From Bugulina stolonifera (taxonomy: Eukaryota; Bryozoa; Gymnolaemata; Cheilostomatida; Bugulidae), in the NCBI GenBank assembly GCA_935421135.1, contig OW285193.1, positions 6,070,496-6,134,495 on the forward strand: a DNA stretch of 64,000 nucleotides. Reading direction: 5' to 3'. Position numbers and translations under genes: made by a program. How positions within the stretch are numbered: position 1 is the first letter of the stretch; the number at the start of each line of letters is the position of its first letter. The notes under the pieces were generated by a model. That model was not told where the DNA came from. It did not search any database and saw nothing but the letters and a program-made list of their open reading frames with translations. Below, in pieces: positions 37,401 through 52,400 of the stretch.

Positions 37401-40400
37401 TAGGATGCTGTGGTGAGCTACTGGAACAATCTTCTGCACATATCAGATATCGGGTGTGAGGAACTACTTAGGGCTGCCAACACTTTAGTCAGCCAGTTTA
37501 GCCACTCTGTTAGATTCTACAGGTGACGCATTTAGTTCTATATATTTTCTAGGTTATGTTCTACAGTGGCATAGTTTTCCATCAGTAGCCTGTGTTCTAC
37601 AGGTAATGAGGGTATATAATGTATTAGTAGCCCAGCCTCTACATCTGAGGTTAATTGTTATGTTTATAGCCTTGGTAGTGCTAGTGGGTTGGCATATTAC
37701 CTGACTACGCAATGGACAAAGATGGTGAGCTGCCATACCTCAGCCCGCGAAGCTATGGATGGGCTAGTGGATGCTGGAGTGGACAAGCATATTGTAGATG
37801 AGGTGGTTAACTGCTGTTTAAGGCCAGATACTAAGACTAAAGTACCTGAGAACAAGTGCCAGTACTGCAAGGTTGAACAGGTGCTCAAGAATGATGAGTA
37901 CCATTTATTTGACTTTACCAACAGGTGAGTGCATGTGTGATAAAGAAGATTACATTAACTATAAGGGATTTCTTTGCATATTCAATGTTAGAGTGTACAT
38001 CTCTGTAATTTGTAACATGTGACATGTCTGTGGACACTTGATAATTATAGGAACATCTGTGGTTTATAACACATGGCATGTCTATAGATACTTTGATGAA
38101 GATGGTGAAGAGCAGAGGAAGGGCACCTGGGCGTCATCAGTCACAGAGTGCCTGTTCAAGGCTGTCATATCTCACTACAGACAGTCGCACTCCAGTATAG
38201 ATAGTGATACTCTAGCTGACAACTTAGAGTTTGGTGCTGAGCACTTGAAGCTACTGGACAGCATGAAGAAACATTTCAAGGTTTGGAGAGTATACTCGTA
38301 TTCAATGTTATATGCAAGGTCTCCATTTTTCGTCTGTAAAATTGCCAATTTAGTTCCTTTGTACTGGTTGTACCCTGCCTCTTGGAGATATGGTCAGGAT
38401 AACATTCTTCTCTTCTATTTTAGTGCCAGACCTTGTATTCACCTCTTGCTCTGTGATGTAATACCCGTTCAGCCTCTGTAATATAATACATGATCTATCT
38501 GTTGTTTAAACAGTCTATGCGTGTCTTATGGAGGAGACTAAGGGACAGAGTCGCTGCTTCCGATGAGCTGTCTATGTCTACCCTCCGGTTCAGACTCCGA
38601 GAGGCATGGGAGACGAATACCAATATACCTTCACATGTTGTAGAATGGTCAGAGGTGGAACAACTCCATGTTAAACAGGTAAAAGTCTTCATAGCCTTTG
38701 TATAGTCTGATGTATTTCATATTGGATACAACCTGTTGATGGCGTAGAACTCTAATACCTATACATGTATACATACTACATGTATACATACTACTGTTAT
38801 TACCAGAATTTTATTAGAGGCTTCGAGCTAATGAGATGAAAAACTACTAGAGCTATGGGGAGGGTGTCGTCTTCAGTATTTCTTTCTTGCACAATCTGAA
38901 TTGGTTTTTATGCTCATTTAGCTCTACACTGTACATGTGCATGTATATATATATATGTGTAGTATAATACTATTCTACAATAATATAATCGTTTTATTTT
39001 ATTTCTAATGTCTGCATTATCCTGTGGTCTATTTTGACCCCATCAACCTTGTTTACTACATAGATAAACTACAATAGCTTGTCTAGGCTACACTCACTGT
39101 TTATTACAGATATCGGATCAGCAAGGTGGAGAGGCGGAGCTTAAACATAATCTCAGACAACTCAACTACCTCAAACACATTGGCTCTCAGGTCTGTAGAA
39201 TATAGTGCCATATCATCTGGTAATAGTGATAGTGGCAGTAATACTACTAGCTATAATTATAGTGATAGTGATGGTGTGATAGGAATAGTACTAGTGATAG
39301 TGATGTAGGTATGGCATGGGTGTATTTTTGAGCATGGAAAGGTGCTGTTACTTTGCATTATCTAGACTTGGCATTTCTAAATGCATACTGGTGTCTCCTC
39401 ACTCTTGTTCCGCGGTTACCCACTACATCCACCATTGCTACCAAGTGTCTCGTCGTTTCCCCACAGGAAGTGGATCCTGTGACTGGTAACAAAGAGCTCT
39501 GTCCCATCTGCCAGCTGAGTCTAGGTCACAATTGGGCTGTTCTCTCCTGCTGTCATTCCTTCTGCTCTGACTGCATACATACTCTGACCAATCAACAACT
39601 AGCTCATCTCCAATTGGTCAGTGGACGGAGAATACGGTGCGCCATTTGCAGAGAAGCTACTCAACTAACAGATATTTCTTATGTTAGCTCCGGGAAGGTT
39701 ATGTGTCGAGACTTTGACGTAGAGGTCAAGGTAAAATATTTATAATAGTATCGTACATGTGTATAATAAAGCATGGTGTGATAACAAGCATTTATATAGT
39801 TTATAATAAAATCAAGTCAATTATATATTACAGACGTATTATATTACAATGTATATTATAACGGGTATCAGTTGTTTCTTACTGAATTGCACCATTACCA
39901 TATTATTTGAGAATTTGCAAAATACATGTTTAACCGCATTATATCTTCTTATTTACACACATTACAACTACTGTGGTATACCCATCGGAGTAACTACCAT
40001 GATTAGTGCAGAGTACTTCATATGATCACACGTTGTGTTCTCCTGGCTACTCAGCATTTGGTATATGGATATTATTCATGTTGCCTATGCATGTTTATGG
40101 TAGCTTTTGCTGAAAACTTATATTTCTGGTTATAGGGTGATTACTCGTCAAAAGTCATGGAGGTCATACGCTGTCTAAAGACAATAGAGCGTGATGATCC
40201 TGAGGCTAAGGTGCTCGTCTTCTCCACGTGGACATCCCTCCTAGAGATCATTAGGTCGGCACTCGTGATGAATGACATCTCTCATCGTCAGCTCTTGGGT
40301 AGCAGAGCAGGCAATAATTATGAGCGTCAGATCAACAGGTTTGTCTCCTTTTAGACTTCCTTTGTGGCTCTCTAACCTCTTCAAGTTTTTTTACTGTTGC

Positions 40401-43400
40401 AATACATCATTAGTACTTTATAACAGTTTTAGACGTACAGCTGGTATCGAGGTGCTACTTCTCCCCATTTCCTCTGGTGCAAATGGATTGAATCTCACCG
40501 AGGCCACACATGTTATTCTTCTGGAACCTCTGCTAAACCCTGGACAGGAAGCTCAAGCCATTGGTAGAGTCCATCGGATTGGCCAGACAAAGTAAGTCAT
40601 CAATGTATAGAGTGTTCATTTGCTTACAGAGGGCTCATAGAAGGGCAAACCAACACCTTTATTGTTCCATAACATGATTAAAAGACATTTATGATAGATT
40701 AGACACCATAATACGTTAAAATAAAAGAGGAACAGACTAGGGTGGTGATCTGGAGGTCACCATCAAATTTGTCACAGCATCGAAATTCACGATGTTGAAG
40801 CGTTTCTTTGGTTGGAATTCCGGTAATAACATGATGACTTTACGGCACTACTCAAACAGTGATTCAGTGGTTGAAATATCATGTGAGTTTTCTGATCAGA
40901 TTTGCTTCCATGGCCCAGGTGTGCCCTAGCAGTACTGATGCTGTATATAGCGTCATTGGTTATGAACTTGAAGTGCTCTATCCATGCTTATATAGTTGAG
41001 CATAAGGATAATTAATTTGTATCTTCAGTGCTAGCAGCCAACTTTTTATTGTTACCATTTTTCAAGTATTTGAAGAGCCCAGTGCTAAAAGTACTTGTCA
41101 CAAAATACTCATTTTGGGCGAGTTGCATTTCAAGGTTTCACGAAATCAGTGGTATGGCGGAATAAGTGAGAAATGCTTATGCAATTGGCTGTAGTACACG
41201 TTTTGAACCACCAACCTAATCCACACTTACAATGTAGTTTTAAAAAAGTTTTGGACTTGAATACTTCATTATCAAACTCGGGACTTCGGTACTTTTTGTA
41301 ATAAAAATGCTTAGGTACTTTCAATGTAAAATATCATAGATAGTTGATTTACGGCTTTTATTAGAACATTATAATCAAAACAATGCTATTAAAGGTTGCA
41401 AATGTCACCAACTAACACTTTCATAAAGCATTAACAGCACACAAAGTGAAAACAGGAAACTGTCACAAAGAAAGAAATAGACATTCGGAGGTTCTAATCT
41501 ATCAGAATAAAATCATAAAATATCAACTAATACTTTTTAGTGATTAGCGTCCAATGCTCATTCTCTCTCATTATCGCTTTATGTGTTTGCCGAGTTTAGT
41601 TGCAGATTACTTTAAAAGTGACTTCATCGACTAAATAAGTGTGCTCAAGCAACTGGTGAACACCTTGATGGGTCGAAAACCTGAAGCGGAATAGGCATGC
41701 TGTTATGGTGCCCTTCACTCAGGTTACTCAGGTTATTTATCTGGTCATGTATGTATATACACTTGTATATATCAATGGCAAAAGTGCTCAATAAAATAAT
41801 AAAGCCAAAGTGTCCAAAACCATTTTTATTACTATTAGTTTCTTATTAAAACACTCATCAGATAAAATGGTTTCGAGTAGTGCAGAATATACATGCATTT
41901 TATTTATATTCATGTATGTATATAGTGTGGCTATTGGTTATAAGCAATTAGTAACAGATTAGTAAAATGCTGGTTGTCAAGCTCTACTTTGAATTTTGAA
42001 GTAGGAATTTGTTTGCATGTCTACAAAGTACTGACAAGCTCGGACCTCAGACCTGGCTTTGTCGGGTTCAAGTATGATAAAATGTTTCTCCCAAAGGCAG
42101 AGGTTGCACCTGATATTAGAAGCGCTGCAAGGGCGGGCCTTTTTTATTATTTTCCATGATATGGAAAATGGATGTTTCTTTCCGAGTTCCTCCACACAAA
42201 GCATGTACACACAGGCTAATGATCAAGGTAGTGCTATTTGTTGTAAGGCACAAAAGCATTATCATTAAGTAGTGTCCCTCAGCACATTGAATTAAATCTT
42301 TTTTTTGTCATTGGTAGCAAAGTGGAGCAGTTTCTGTAGCAGCGGCACACGCGACACCTTGATGGAATCATTTGACGCTGAAACTGCACTCCCCAAACTC
42401 ACTCATTTTGGTCACTGCTTGTACAACACAATTTTATGCAGATTTGTAGTCTTTGACAGTGACTATATGAGTATTGTCTGGCTTCATGTTATCGGTTAAT
42501 GGGTGTTCGACATAAACTTTATTGAACGGCCTTTGCTGGTCTGTCTCTCGGAGTTTTACCCATTTGGATGGGACACTTAACATTTTTTTTCAGTGCGACG
42601 AAGTCTTTAGAAAGGCAAATAATCAACAGCTGTACATTGGCACAAACCTTTGCTATTGAGTAAGTCTTGACCGTAAAAGCTCAACGCTAGTCAATGAAGT
42701 TGAATGATTACCTATCACAAGGCATTCTGCTATGGCCTCGCAGAGGGTACTTCACTTGTATCATCTGTAGCTGGTCAGAAGAGCTACGCATATTTAGGAA
42801 AATGTAAACAAAGATATCTCAGAATGGATGTACGAGTACATGTAAATATGTTGTGAAATATCCCTGTTCATCAGCAAATCACCATTATGAAAGAAGACTG
42901 ATATAATATTTTAATTCTTTTGCTTTTTTCGATCACCAGCAGCCTCTGATGCCTTTATTTGTGTTGTTATCTTTTCACAAAGTTCTTTAGCTAATAGCAT
43001 TTGGTTCCTGATGTACTTACCAGCTTACTGATATCTGCGTGGAAAGGAAGCCGTTGACACATTTGCCAAATTTTTTTATTGGGAAATGAGCAAACTTTTC
43101 AGTATATTACTCTGTCTAATGAAATCAGAAAGAGTAATTATCCACAACTTTTCGCTTGTTTCAACACCTGAAGGAGCTTGTCTTCTACAAAGGTGTTTCA
43201 TATTAATGCAGCGCTTTGTCGGACACCTAAATGGGATTAGTTGCAGTGGTACCAAGGCTTGCCAGTGTTATGGGTATGGTTAGCTAAAACTGCCATGACA
43301 TTAAGGCTTATATTGGAGTTTTAAGTGCAGCTGTTTGAAGAGTGTTTGCAGATTCTGCGGAGGTTACAAACTTGTTAAGTTGTTTGTTTACTTGAATTTA

Positions 43401-46400
43401 TAGTAAACTGTCTATTCTACATGTGGATAGCGTGCATCTTCACTGGTATATGATCTATTTTATTAGAATTAGGACACCGTCAAGACTAAAAACAATAATG
43501 AAACATGTTCAAACAAAACGAGACGGGTTGCTACATAAAATATCAGATGAAAAACATACATATTGGCTTCCTTCAAAATGCGCAGGTTTACTAAAACAAA
43601 TCAAAATCTACCTAGGGCATCAGCCAAGGATCGAAAACAAACTGTGCAGCAGATGAGAAGTTTCCCACAAACCACATTGCACCTGGCACCAAGCCAAGTG
43701 TCAGCGTGCGCAATGTTACAACTACCCCTCTGCCAGATGGCCAGCCGCATTACGTAAAAACGCACCTTTCATAATTCCACTACAAATTTTTATTGCCTTT
43801 CAAAATCTAAGCTGAAAGGTGCCACCACATCAACCTCCAGCATGAAATCTGCCTTGTTTTTGTCAATGTGGATGTAATGATAACCAGCTCAACACTGTAT
43901 TTGGGTGGTATGGTACCTGTGACGGAATGGGGGTTCACAGAAGTAATTTGTCACACGGTAGCTTTTTTTACTTTTATTTATTAATAAACCGGTGACCTGG
44001 TAATAAGAGAAAAAATTATTATATAAACTCGGAAACACTAAATGTCACTAAATTTATGACAATAAAATGATAAATCTGTTGCATCAACATTACAATACTT
44101 TTAAACATTTTTACATCAAATTTCAGTTTTTATAATGACACAGCATAGAAAACAAACTTACAATTTATTTTCCCGTTCCCGATTGACAGAAACCAACTTA
44201 GCAACTATCACAATAATGCATTTTTGCAATGTATTCTAAAATTAATAAAATGCACCTGAAAATACAGAGTATGGTCTATACTAGGAGTAATATAATATAT
44301 GGTACACAGTTCAATTTATACGTGTATATACTACCATGTCTAACAAAACGAATAAACAGTAAGGTAGAAGGAATTACAACCAAAATTCGAACTACATCAC
44401 ACGAATTACAAAATAATAGAATCATGATACATCTATAATAATATGGAGTTGTACTCACACTTACTCAAGCGAACGATAATCATAAGTGTGGAAAGGAGTA
44501 TTACTCCGTTGGTGTGTAGCAAATGTTCTTCTACTACATTTTGGTGAAATTCTGTGTATACAAGGAAATATACATGTAGATAGAAATGTGTGTAAAATAG
44601 CAAAAGTGAAGACTACAAATAGATGTCACGTGTTCCCTGTTCTCAGGATTGAAATAATATGAACTGCTCCCGATAAAAAGTGGTAGGATGACCGCTGTCA
44701 CCTGTTGCTATCCACAAAAATTACACTGGAGACAAAGAAGTAGATTTGTTTTTGCCTGTGATACTAATCATAATAAAACTATGTGGTATATCTAATGGTC
44801 ATAAACACAGCACATTGGGCCAAGTTCCGGCTATACTCTTATTCTGATACAGTAACTAGCGGGATTTTTCTTAGGCAGCAGTACTACTAGGTATTTTGAT
44901 GCTGCTGAAACGTTTCTAGAAATGGAGAAGTTTGTAGGTTTCACGTTGCAATGTCACGAATATATGAAAACCGGAGTATTTTGACCGTGTTAATAGTAGC
45001 TTCGTATTCTGTAAAAAACACTCGTCAGATAAAATGGTTCATCTCTCTGTCATAGTTTAGAATATACATGTACATACATTCTATACCATATGGCTGTTAG
45101 CTATACACCTCAAGTGTAGATTAGTGTGATGCTGCGGAGCAAGCTCTATGTAAAATTTTGGAGTAAGAGTTTGCTGGCATGCCTGCTTGTACTGATAAGC
45201 CAAGTACATGGAGAGTTAAGGCTGGGTTTACCACGTACAAGTGTAATGAAATGTTTTTCTGATAAGTAGAGATGTCATTTGTTAGTAGACATGTTGCAAG
45301 GGCTGTGGTAGTCTTTTTGATAGGATGCTTGAAGCTGGAGAGAAGGAAACTCGCCGAAAAATATGTTTTATAGTCAGGGCTTTCCACACAGCTAAGCCAT
45401 CCGGATCAACCCTTTTTATTGATTGTTGAATTTTCTACTGAGATACTTTATGCCACTAGCCCGAAAATAGTCACAAACTATTCGTTCTCCCATAGATTGT
45501 AGCTCGGACTTAGCACGCATACATATGGCATCGACAGTGTTGTCATCTATTTCAGTTTTTTGATGTAGATGTGTTAGATTGCTGGAAAATATTGCACTGT
45601 CCAGTGTTGGTTGACTAACACCTATTATCTTTGATGTACTTGATTTTGATACCCCAGCTGTCAAAAAAGAGTGAAGATGAGTTATATTTACTTGGCAACT
45701 TGGCTGTCCAACCTTCCTTGGGAGTTATTGGCATGCTGGGCGCTAATTTTTTTTATCTACAAGCATAATTCACAAATAGTTTTAAATGCATTAAACAAGA
45801 AAACCTGACGTAAACACTGTACAGAATGCTACCAGCAAATATACATATACTATAATTGGTAGGCAAGTAACAAAAGATCGCTTCGCGCACCTAATAAGTT
45901 AGTCACAAAATTATTCTTCTCAAGAGAAAATGTATTTCAATATTATTATATTTTTGTGCTGTGCCATCTAGAGAGCTAAAAATTTTAGCTCTTTACTTCG
46001 AAGTGTTTAGGTGATGAGACTTGATTTTGCTTTCTGTCTGACTGTTAGCTTGGTGAGTGGTCTTACATGCATATTCTGCCATAAGTCCTCACTTTCGTAG
46101 TTAAATAATATAATAACATTATGTGTTCATTATGCAAAATATTCTTGATTTAAAAATCACCCCCTCTCTAGAAATTAAAGAAGGGTCATAACGCAATATG
46201 TTATGATATACATGTATATGTTCCATTTTTGTTCTGGTGTGGGTATCTGGCCCCTCTGGGTTGTATTCTTGGACTTTAGCTAACCCTAAATATTGCTAAA
46301 TATTGCTTTGCCCGTCTGTACATAGCTTGCAGCATCCTCTTTTCTGACACATCACTAGCAGATGTCCAAACCCATCCCACCTGATATCATCACATGGAAC

Positions 46401-49400
46401 ATTCTTAGCTCGTTTAGGTGGATCTGATGGTTCAGGTTGGTCGCCGGCACCTGATGGTTGTCTTCTACGCTTCAGTTTTTAACTTGACTAGGCTGTTTGC
46501 CACAACTGATTGGAACTTACTTCTACTTGGCACTTGCTTGCTTGGAACAACCAACCATAACCACCTTCTAGAATAGATAGGTGTAGCACCTCCTTGACCT
46601 CATCAGAAACCTGTATTTATTCAGGTATGAATCCAAAAGGTCAATACCTCCCATGTGGCGATTGTGATTTGCAATCAAGTTTGGCATGGTGGTAGTAACA
46701 AATGTGATACCTTTTATGCTCCACCTTTGTGACTCAGCGAGTGTTTCCACACCTACTTCTGTGGAAAACTGCACGGTTATCATACCATTTGACAGCAACA
46801 ATGTTATGTATTTCCTCAACTCTGTAGTCATAGGTACCACGCCCAATTTTCTTCAACGCTTTCTCGTCAGCAAGGTTGCAACCAGTGGAATGCTAGTGAT
46901 CAAGTTATCAGCGAACACTGGAATTCACCTGCTGGTAGTGTTGATGTTGAATTCAACGCAACATCTACCCCTTGTCCAAGTTCGCTATGTTGTCCGTTCC
47001 TACCTTTGTTACACCTCAAAGTCATGCAGAAAACCATCATCACCTGCCCTATCCCATATTTTAAAACCCCTATGGATGAGGTTTTCTTTTTATATATTGT
47101 CTTATAGGACTTCTTTTCCCTGTGTAATTTACCATCATCTTATCTACTGAATGGTATTCACCAGGTGACACAGAATGACAATTGTCTCCGCAAGCATCCT
47201 CCCAAGGTCGAATTTTCCACAGCTTCTCCCTTTTCTTATCTTCGTCACTAACAGATAGGTTGTCCACTAGGTGAAGAGAATAGAGTAGACTGGTGAACCG
47301 ATTTCTGGACATACATTGTAACATCACAGACAACGAGGTAGGCTGTCTCCCTTTCCCAATACATTTTTACCAAACCCATGTGAAGGTACATACCTAATAC
47401 TTGCTCCATTTCTTCTCTTGTGGTATTGATTGACTTGCCATTTTTCTGCGCACTGTACAGGTTGGTGTTCTCCACAAGTGAACCCATCATGGATGGTGTA
47501 ACAAACTTTAGAAAGTATGTAAGTGGAGAGTCCACCTCCATTGAAGCTGGGGGCTTAAAGTGGACGTAGCCCCAAAGGCTGGGTAGTCTTCCTGAGTTGT
47601 CCTCTCTTGTATGAGTAGAGAAATATAATTGGAAACTATTTACGCTAAATTTAGTTCTTTATTTCTCTTCCGGCACTAATATTGTTCTACCACAAGTATG
47701 ATGTGTGTATTTTGGAAAAAATACTGGAAAATAGGCTACCCACTACCTCTATTCACTCATGGAAGTTTTTGGAAATATGAAGTAGTTGTCTTCTCATTGT
47801 AGTATACCCTCAAATAAATGAAAAGTTTTCTTGCTAATTGCACTTCCTTGATATTTGAAATAAAATAAGACAAGTGAATATATGTGACTAAGTATCATGT
47901 TATCAAAAGTGTAGAAGGAATTTATAAACTCTTGATTAATAGAAAGGTTATTGAATCAAAACCTTTCCATGTGCTTTATAACAAGGTTAACTGGGTTACT
48001 CAGATGACATAGACTGCCTTTGTTTGAGGTCAATTTGTGGCAGATGACATCATCTGCTGTTGCACTGGCAGACCTTTTTGAATAGCTCTAGGCAAGTACT
48101 ATTCAACAAGCTGTTCAGCCTTTGATTGGTTTTGGTCAATTTTGGAAATACTCCCTCTTTAATGGCTGGACCAGAGTAGATCGTTTCAGGAACAATGAAA
48201 TTCTTCTTTCTCCACCGATAAGCCTATGCCATGAAGGGGTAGGCCTAGTACTAGTGCTAGTACTGGGGCCTTCATTAAAGGGAATTACAGATGGGTCCAG
48301 ACAGGCAAATAGTTGTATTAACATTTTTTCCATTGCATTTTGGGCTCTTAATGATTCATTAGACCCCTCCCACAAAAAATTTTGGCGATATCTGTTTCCA
48401 GGCAGCGGTTCTGGCATGTGACATATAATGTAACGATGGGACTTAGGCAGAAGTAGAGCAAATATATGATAAATTGTATATTTATTTAATTTATCAGTGG
48501 TGTAACAGATATTATGTAGTTATGTAACATAGGTAGCATACAGAGCATTGTGGGAAAAATTTACCAACGCATTACACATAGGCTACTTCACATGGTAGGA
48601 CATGAAGCAGTTACGCTCCTCCTCGAAGCACAATCACACATTGCCCTTTGTGCAGAGGGTATTGGTGTTGTTTTTCTGACATAGTCTGCACCGCCCTCGC
48701 TTCTCAACTTTAAATGGCCAGTGAGCACATTCATCATCGGGAACGTCATTGTATGGGGCTCGTGTTGTCTTTTGTGGAGATGGCCACCCGCGCTTCAAAG
48801 CTTTAGACTTTATGAGGTTCTCCGCAACGGCCGCCTGAAACCTCATAATCTCCTTTGCTGGTATTGGCGGTACACATTCCAGGTGTTCACGAGGCATCTC
48901 ATGGTTAAATGCCAGAACAGGTGCAAGTACCAACGCCTGCTTTTCATCTGGAATCGAAACCTAGCTAAGAAGCCATCAAGTAGATGGATTCTACCCATGT
49001 GTTGGTTGTAATCTTTGATTACAGCTGGTATTGGTACCTTTTCCTGGGTCTTTTTCTTCTTGTTCCATCGACTGGCTTCACCTATGGGCTCAATTGCTGT
49101 GTGAGACGACCACAAAGTGACAGCTTTGTTGTCATACCAACGTATTGCAGCTACATTACTCTCTCCCTCAATTTTGTAATCCCAGCTGCCACGACCCTCC
49201 TTTTTCAAATCCTTTTCTTTCAACTTGCAACCAGACATCCTATTTTGCCGAACTGTACCAGTGTAGCACATGCCTCTCTCTTGCAGTCTCTTTATCAGTC
49301 GCAACCCAGTGAAGAGGTTATCAGCATAAATTTTGTAGTTGCAGAGAGGTTGGAAGGTAGATGTGAGTTGCAGGACAACATCTGCGCCCTAGCCTAACTC

Positions 49401-52400
49401 GGTACGAGTGCCGTCTCCTCCCTGGTACACGTCAAAGTCATACAGGATGCCCCCAGTGTCCGCTCTACCCCACACCTTGAACTCTCGGGGGTGTGGCTTT
49501 CCCTTGATAAATTGCCGAATAGGACTGGTCTTGCCTTCATACTGAACCATCATCTCGTCAACACAGCAATGCTCCCCTGGAGTAACTTTCCTGCAGTTTT
49601 CACGGACTGCGTCAATAAAGGGTCGTATTTTCCAGAGACGATCACTTTTTCTTGCCACTTCTCCCACCGAAGTATTGTCAACAAAATGGATATGAGACAA
49701 TTGTATTAGCCGAGTGGAGTTAGTAGGCAACGGATTGTATTGATGAAATCGTACCCTGTCAAAATTTCAACGTGAAAAGTGAAATATTACACAAAACTAA
49801 AACACATAAAATTTATATAACATCACAGGAAATCTTGACATTGATTAAAATCAGTAATGTGATTACGGTAAATTAACTACAGAGGGTGATCTTAAAACTA
49901 AGGTAAAGACTATTTAAAATCACTAATTATATTAAAACTTACAATTGGTGGCGGAACGCGCCACTACCACTCGGAGTAATAGTTACATATGCAGTTACAC
50001 GTACTTCTCCATACCCAAAACCTGTGAAATGAAGTATTAAATCTCTTAACAATTGTACCATTAAAACAAGAAAGTTTAGCAAGGTTTGAATAGTGTTGTC
50101 AGATCAGTGGTAGAAAAAACCATCAACAAAAGTCGCCATTTTATAAAAAAGGTCGAATTGAGCAATGCATACAAAAGGCAAGATAATATTATACTCTATT
50201 CTACTTACAAGCTTTGTCGTGCTCAAAATACGTAGCATAAAATCAGAAGTAGTATAACTGTATGATAGTTTCTTTATTCAATAATGTCGACTATCCATCC
50301 AGCTCAACAACCATCCAGCTGGTTCAACGTGCATAGAATAAGTGTTCTTTGTTTATAGTTTAGTAGTCAGCTAATAGACATCTGTGGTCATAAAAAATGC
50401 CGTTTTTTGTTTGTGTGGAAATGGGACATCTGCTGCTGTGGTTTGCCAGATAATGACATTCCATTACAACAATAGTTGTTGAAATCTATTTTGCCTCATA
50501 ACGCTGCTGATCGGCTCATGGCGTGTCGAGCTCCCAATACTGGCGTACACTGTTCATTCTTACAAGACCCGTATGGAAGAACATTCCAAACACTTGCTCA
50601 ATCTCCTTAGTCTTTGTGATAAGCGATTTTGCGTTCTTTTGTATGCTATACAGGTTGGTATTGTCTACGATGTTTTCTACCATACGCTTAGTAAAAAACG
50701 AGTTGAAGTATTGAAGTGGCGTCTTGACTACCATCTCGGCAGGTGGTGCAATCTCTGGACCGAGAAATGGTGCATCTGGGGCTCTGTAGCTCTTCTGTCT
50801 CCATCTGAATTGTTGGACAGGGGTAGACGTGGTAGCAACTGGGGTTGATGGCAAAAGATTGACTAATGGCTGGAGTCACCATCAGCCTAAAATGCCACAT
50901 AGTTATTATGATAGCCATAATAATTATTTTGTGATTATAACTGAATCAGACCAATGATACTTGTGCAACATAAAAATGAAAACATTACTTTAGGGCATCA
51001 CAGTTGTAGGTGTTCCATAGCATACACAGTTACGACTGACCTCATTATTCTGTGCCTGTGTCATCAATGTCATCAACTTATCCTTCAACATCACTGTCAT
51101 CACTGTTCAAGATGTCAAGTACATTTTGCGTATTATGGAAGCGGCTAGATGTTCTTTTTGCTGATGCCATATTCTAGATGAAACATAAACATATAGTGTA
51201 GTTATAACAATGCTAATGTTATGCGCTCCAGACCAGCTAAAAACTGCAAGTAAAGATGGTTATGAAATAGGCATTTTTATTTATCAGATATGCATTTCAC
51301 ATTGTGATTATTTAGTCAGCCAGCATGAACAGCACATTGTGATTGTTCTTTTAACTTTGAGTGGAGAGCTAAGTAAGTAATCTATGACATGCTGTTTGAA
51401 TGCCTAGATAGTCCCATTGTTGGAATTATTATGTCAACTGAACACCATGTGCCCAATGTTACATGGGTGTAACAAAGCTATTACTTTAGCTTTCTGCTAA
51501 ATAAAATCTTTTCTATTTACACATTACATAATATGACACATTGGGTCTATCCAGGAAGTACAGATTCAACTTGGCCCATTGCTGAGATGTTTCCTGGTGG
51601 GCCACTACCATCATCCGAGTCACTTTCAGAATCAGTGGAGTCTGTTGAATCTCTTACACAAGTTTCTGGAATATAATCATCATCCGAGTCACTATCATTT
51701 ACCTTTCCAAAGTCACTGGTACCGCCATCAAGAAGGTCCAAAATATTGTGTATAGAATATGTTAACATGTGGGGTTCAACAGGGTTAACCCATTAGGTCC
51801 TATTGTGTTCTAATTCAATGGGCATTTCTGTCCTAAGAGAATTCATTGTTTAGCAGGCTTATGGACATAGCTTTATTATTATGCAATTTGTGTTAAAAAT
51901 ATCAACATTTTCATATACACATATGCATATATTCCGAACCAGCAGAAAATTCTCTACATTTTGACATGTATTCCAATCTTGTGCTACCTATATTGAACAT
52001 CCAAAAGGACAGTGAACTTTAGCTATGTTATTTTTATCATTTCCCTCAATGCACCAGGCTAAGGGCTCACATATCATATCCTCTAATTTGAATTCTCTCT
52101 TAGATGTATTCTATTTTCTTACTTATTCTGAATCTGCAAAAACTTCTCTACAATTTGATATATTTAATAGCTCTCCAAGTCTTATTTGTAATGCTCAACA
52201 GGGGAAGAGTTTCTGGGTATGTTGATTTGAAAATTACCATGAATACATTTCATACAAGTACATGTACATTGTATAATAGAACTGTTTTATGTCATATAGT
52301 GTTAGAGGTGCTACCTTATAAAACCAATACTACATCACAATGTTTACATGTGATCTATTTATGGTTATACAAAAGCAAAAAGATTAGTATGTGCAATGTC

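Noticed and set aside
46686..47150. 154-codon plus-strand frame
   Set aside because: Antisense to the piggyBac transposase copy A, which has family motifs on the minus strand.
48984..49397. 137-codon plus-strand frame
   Set aside because: Antisense shadow of piggyBac copy B.
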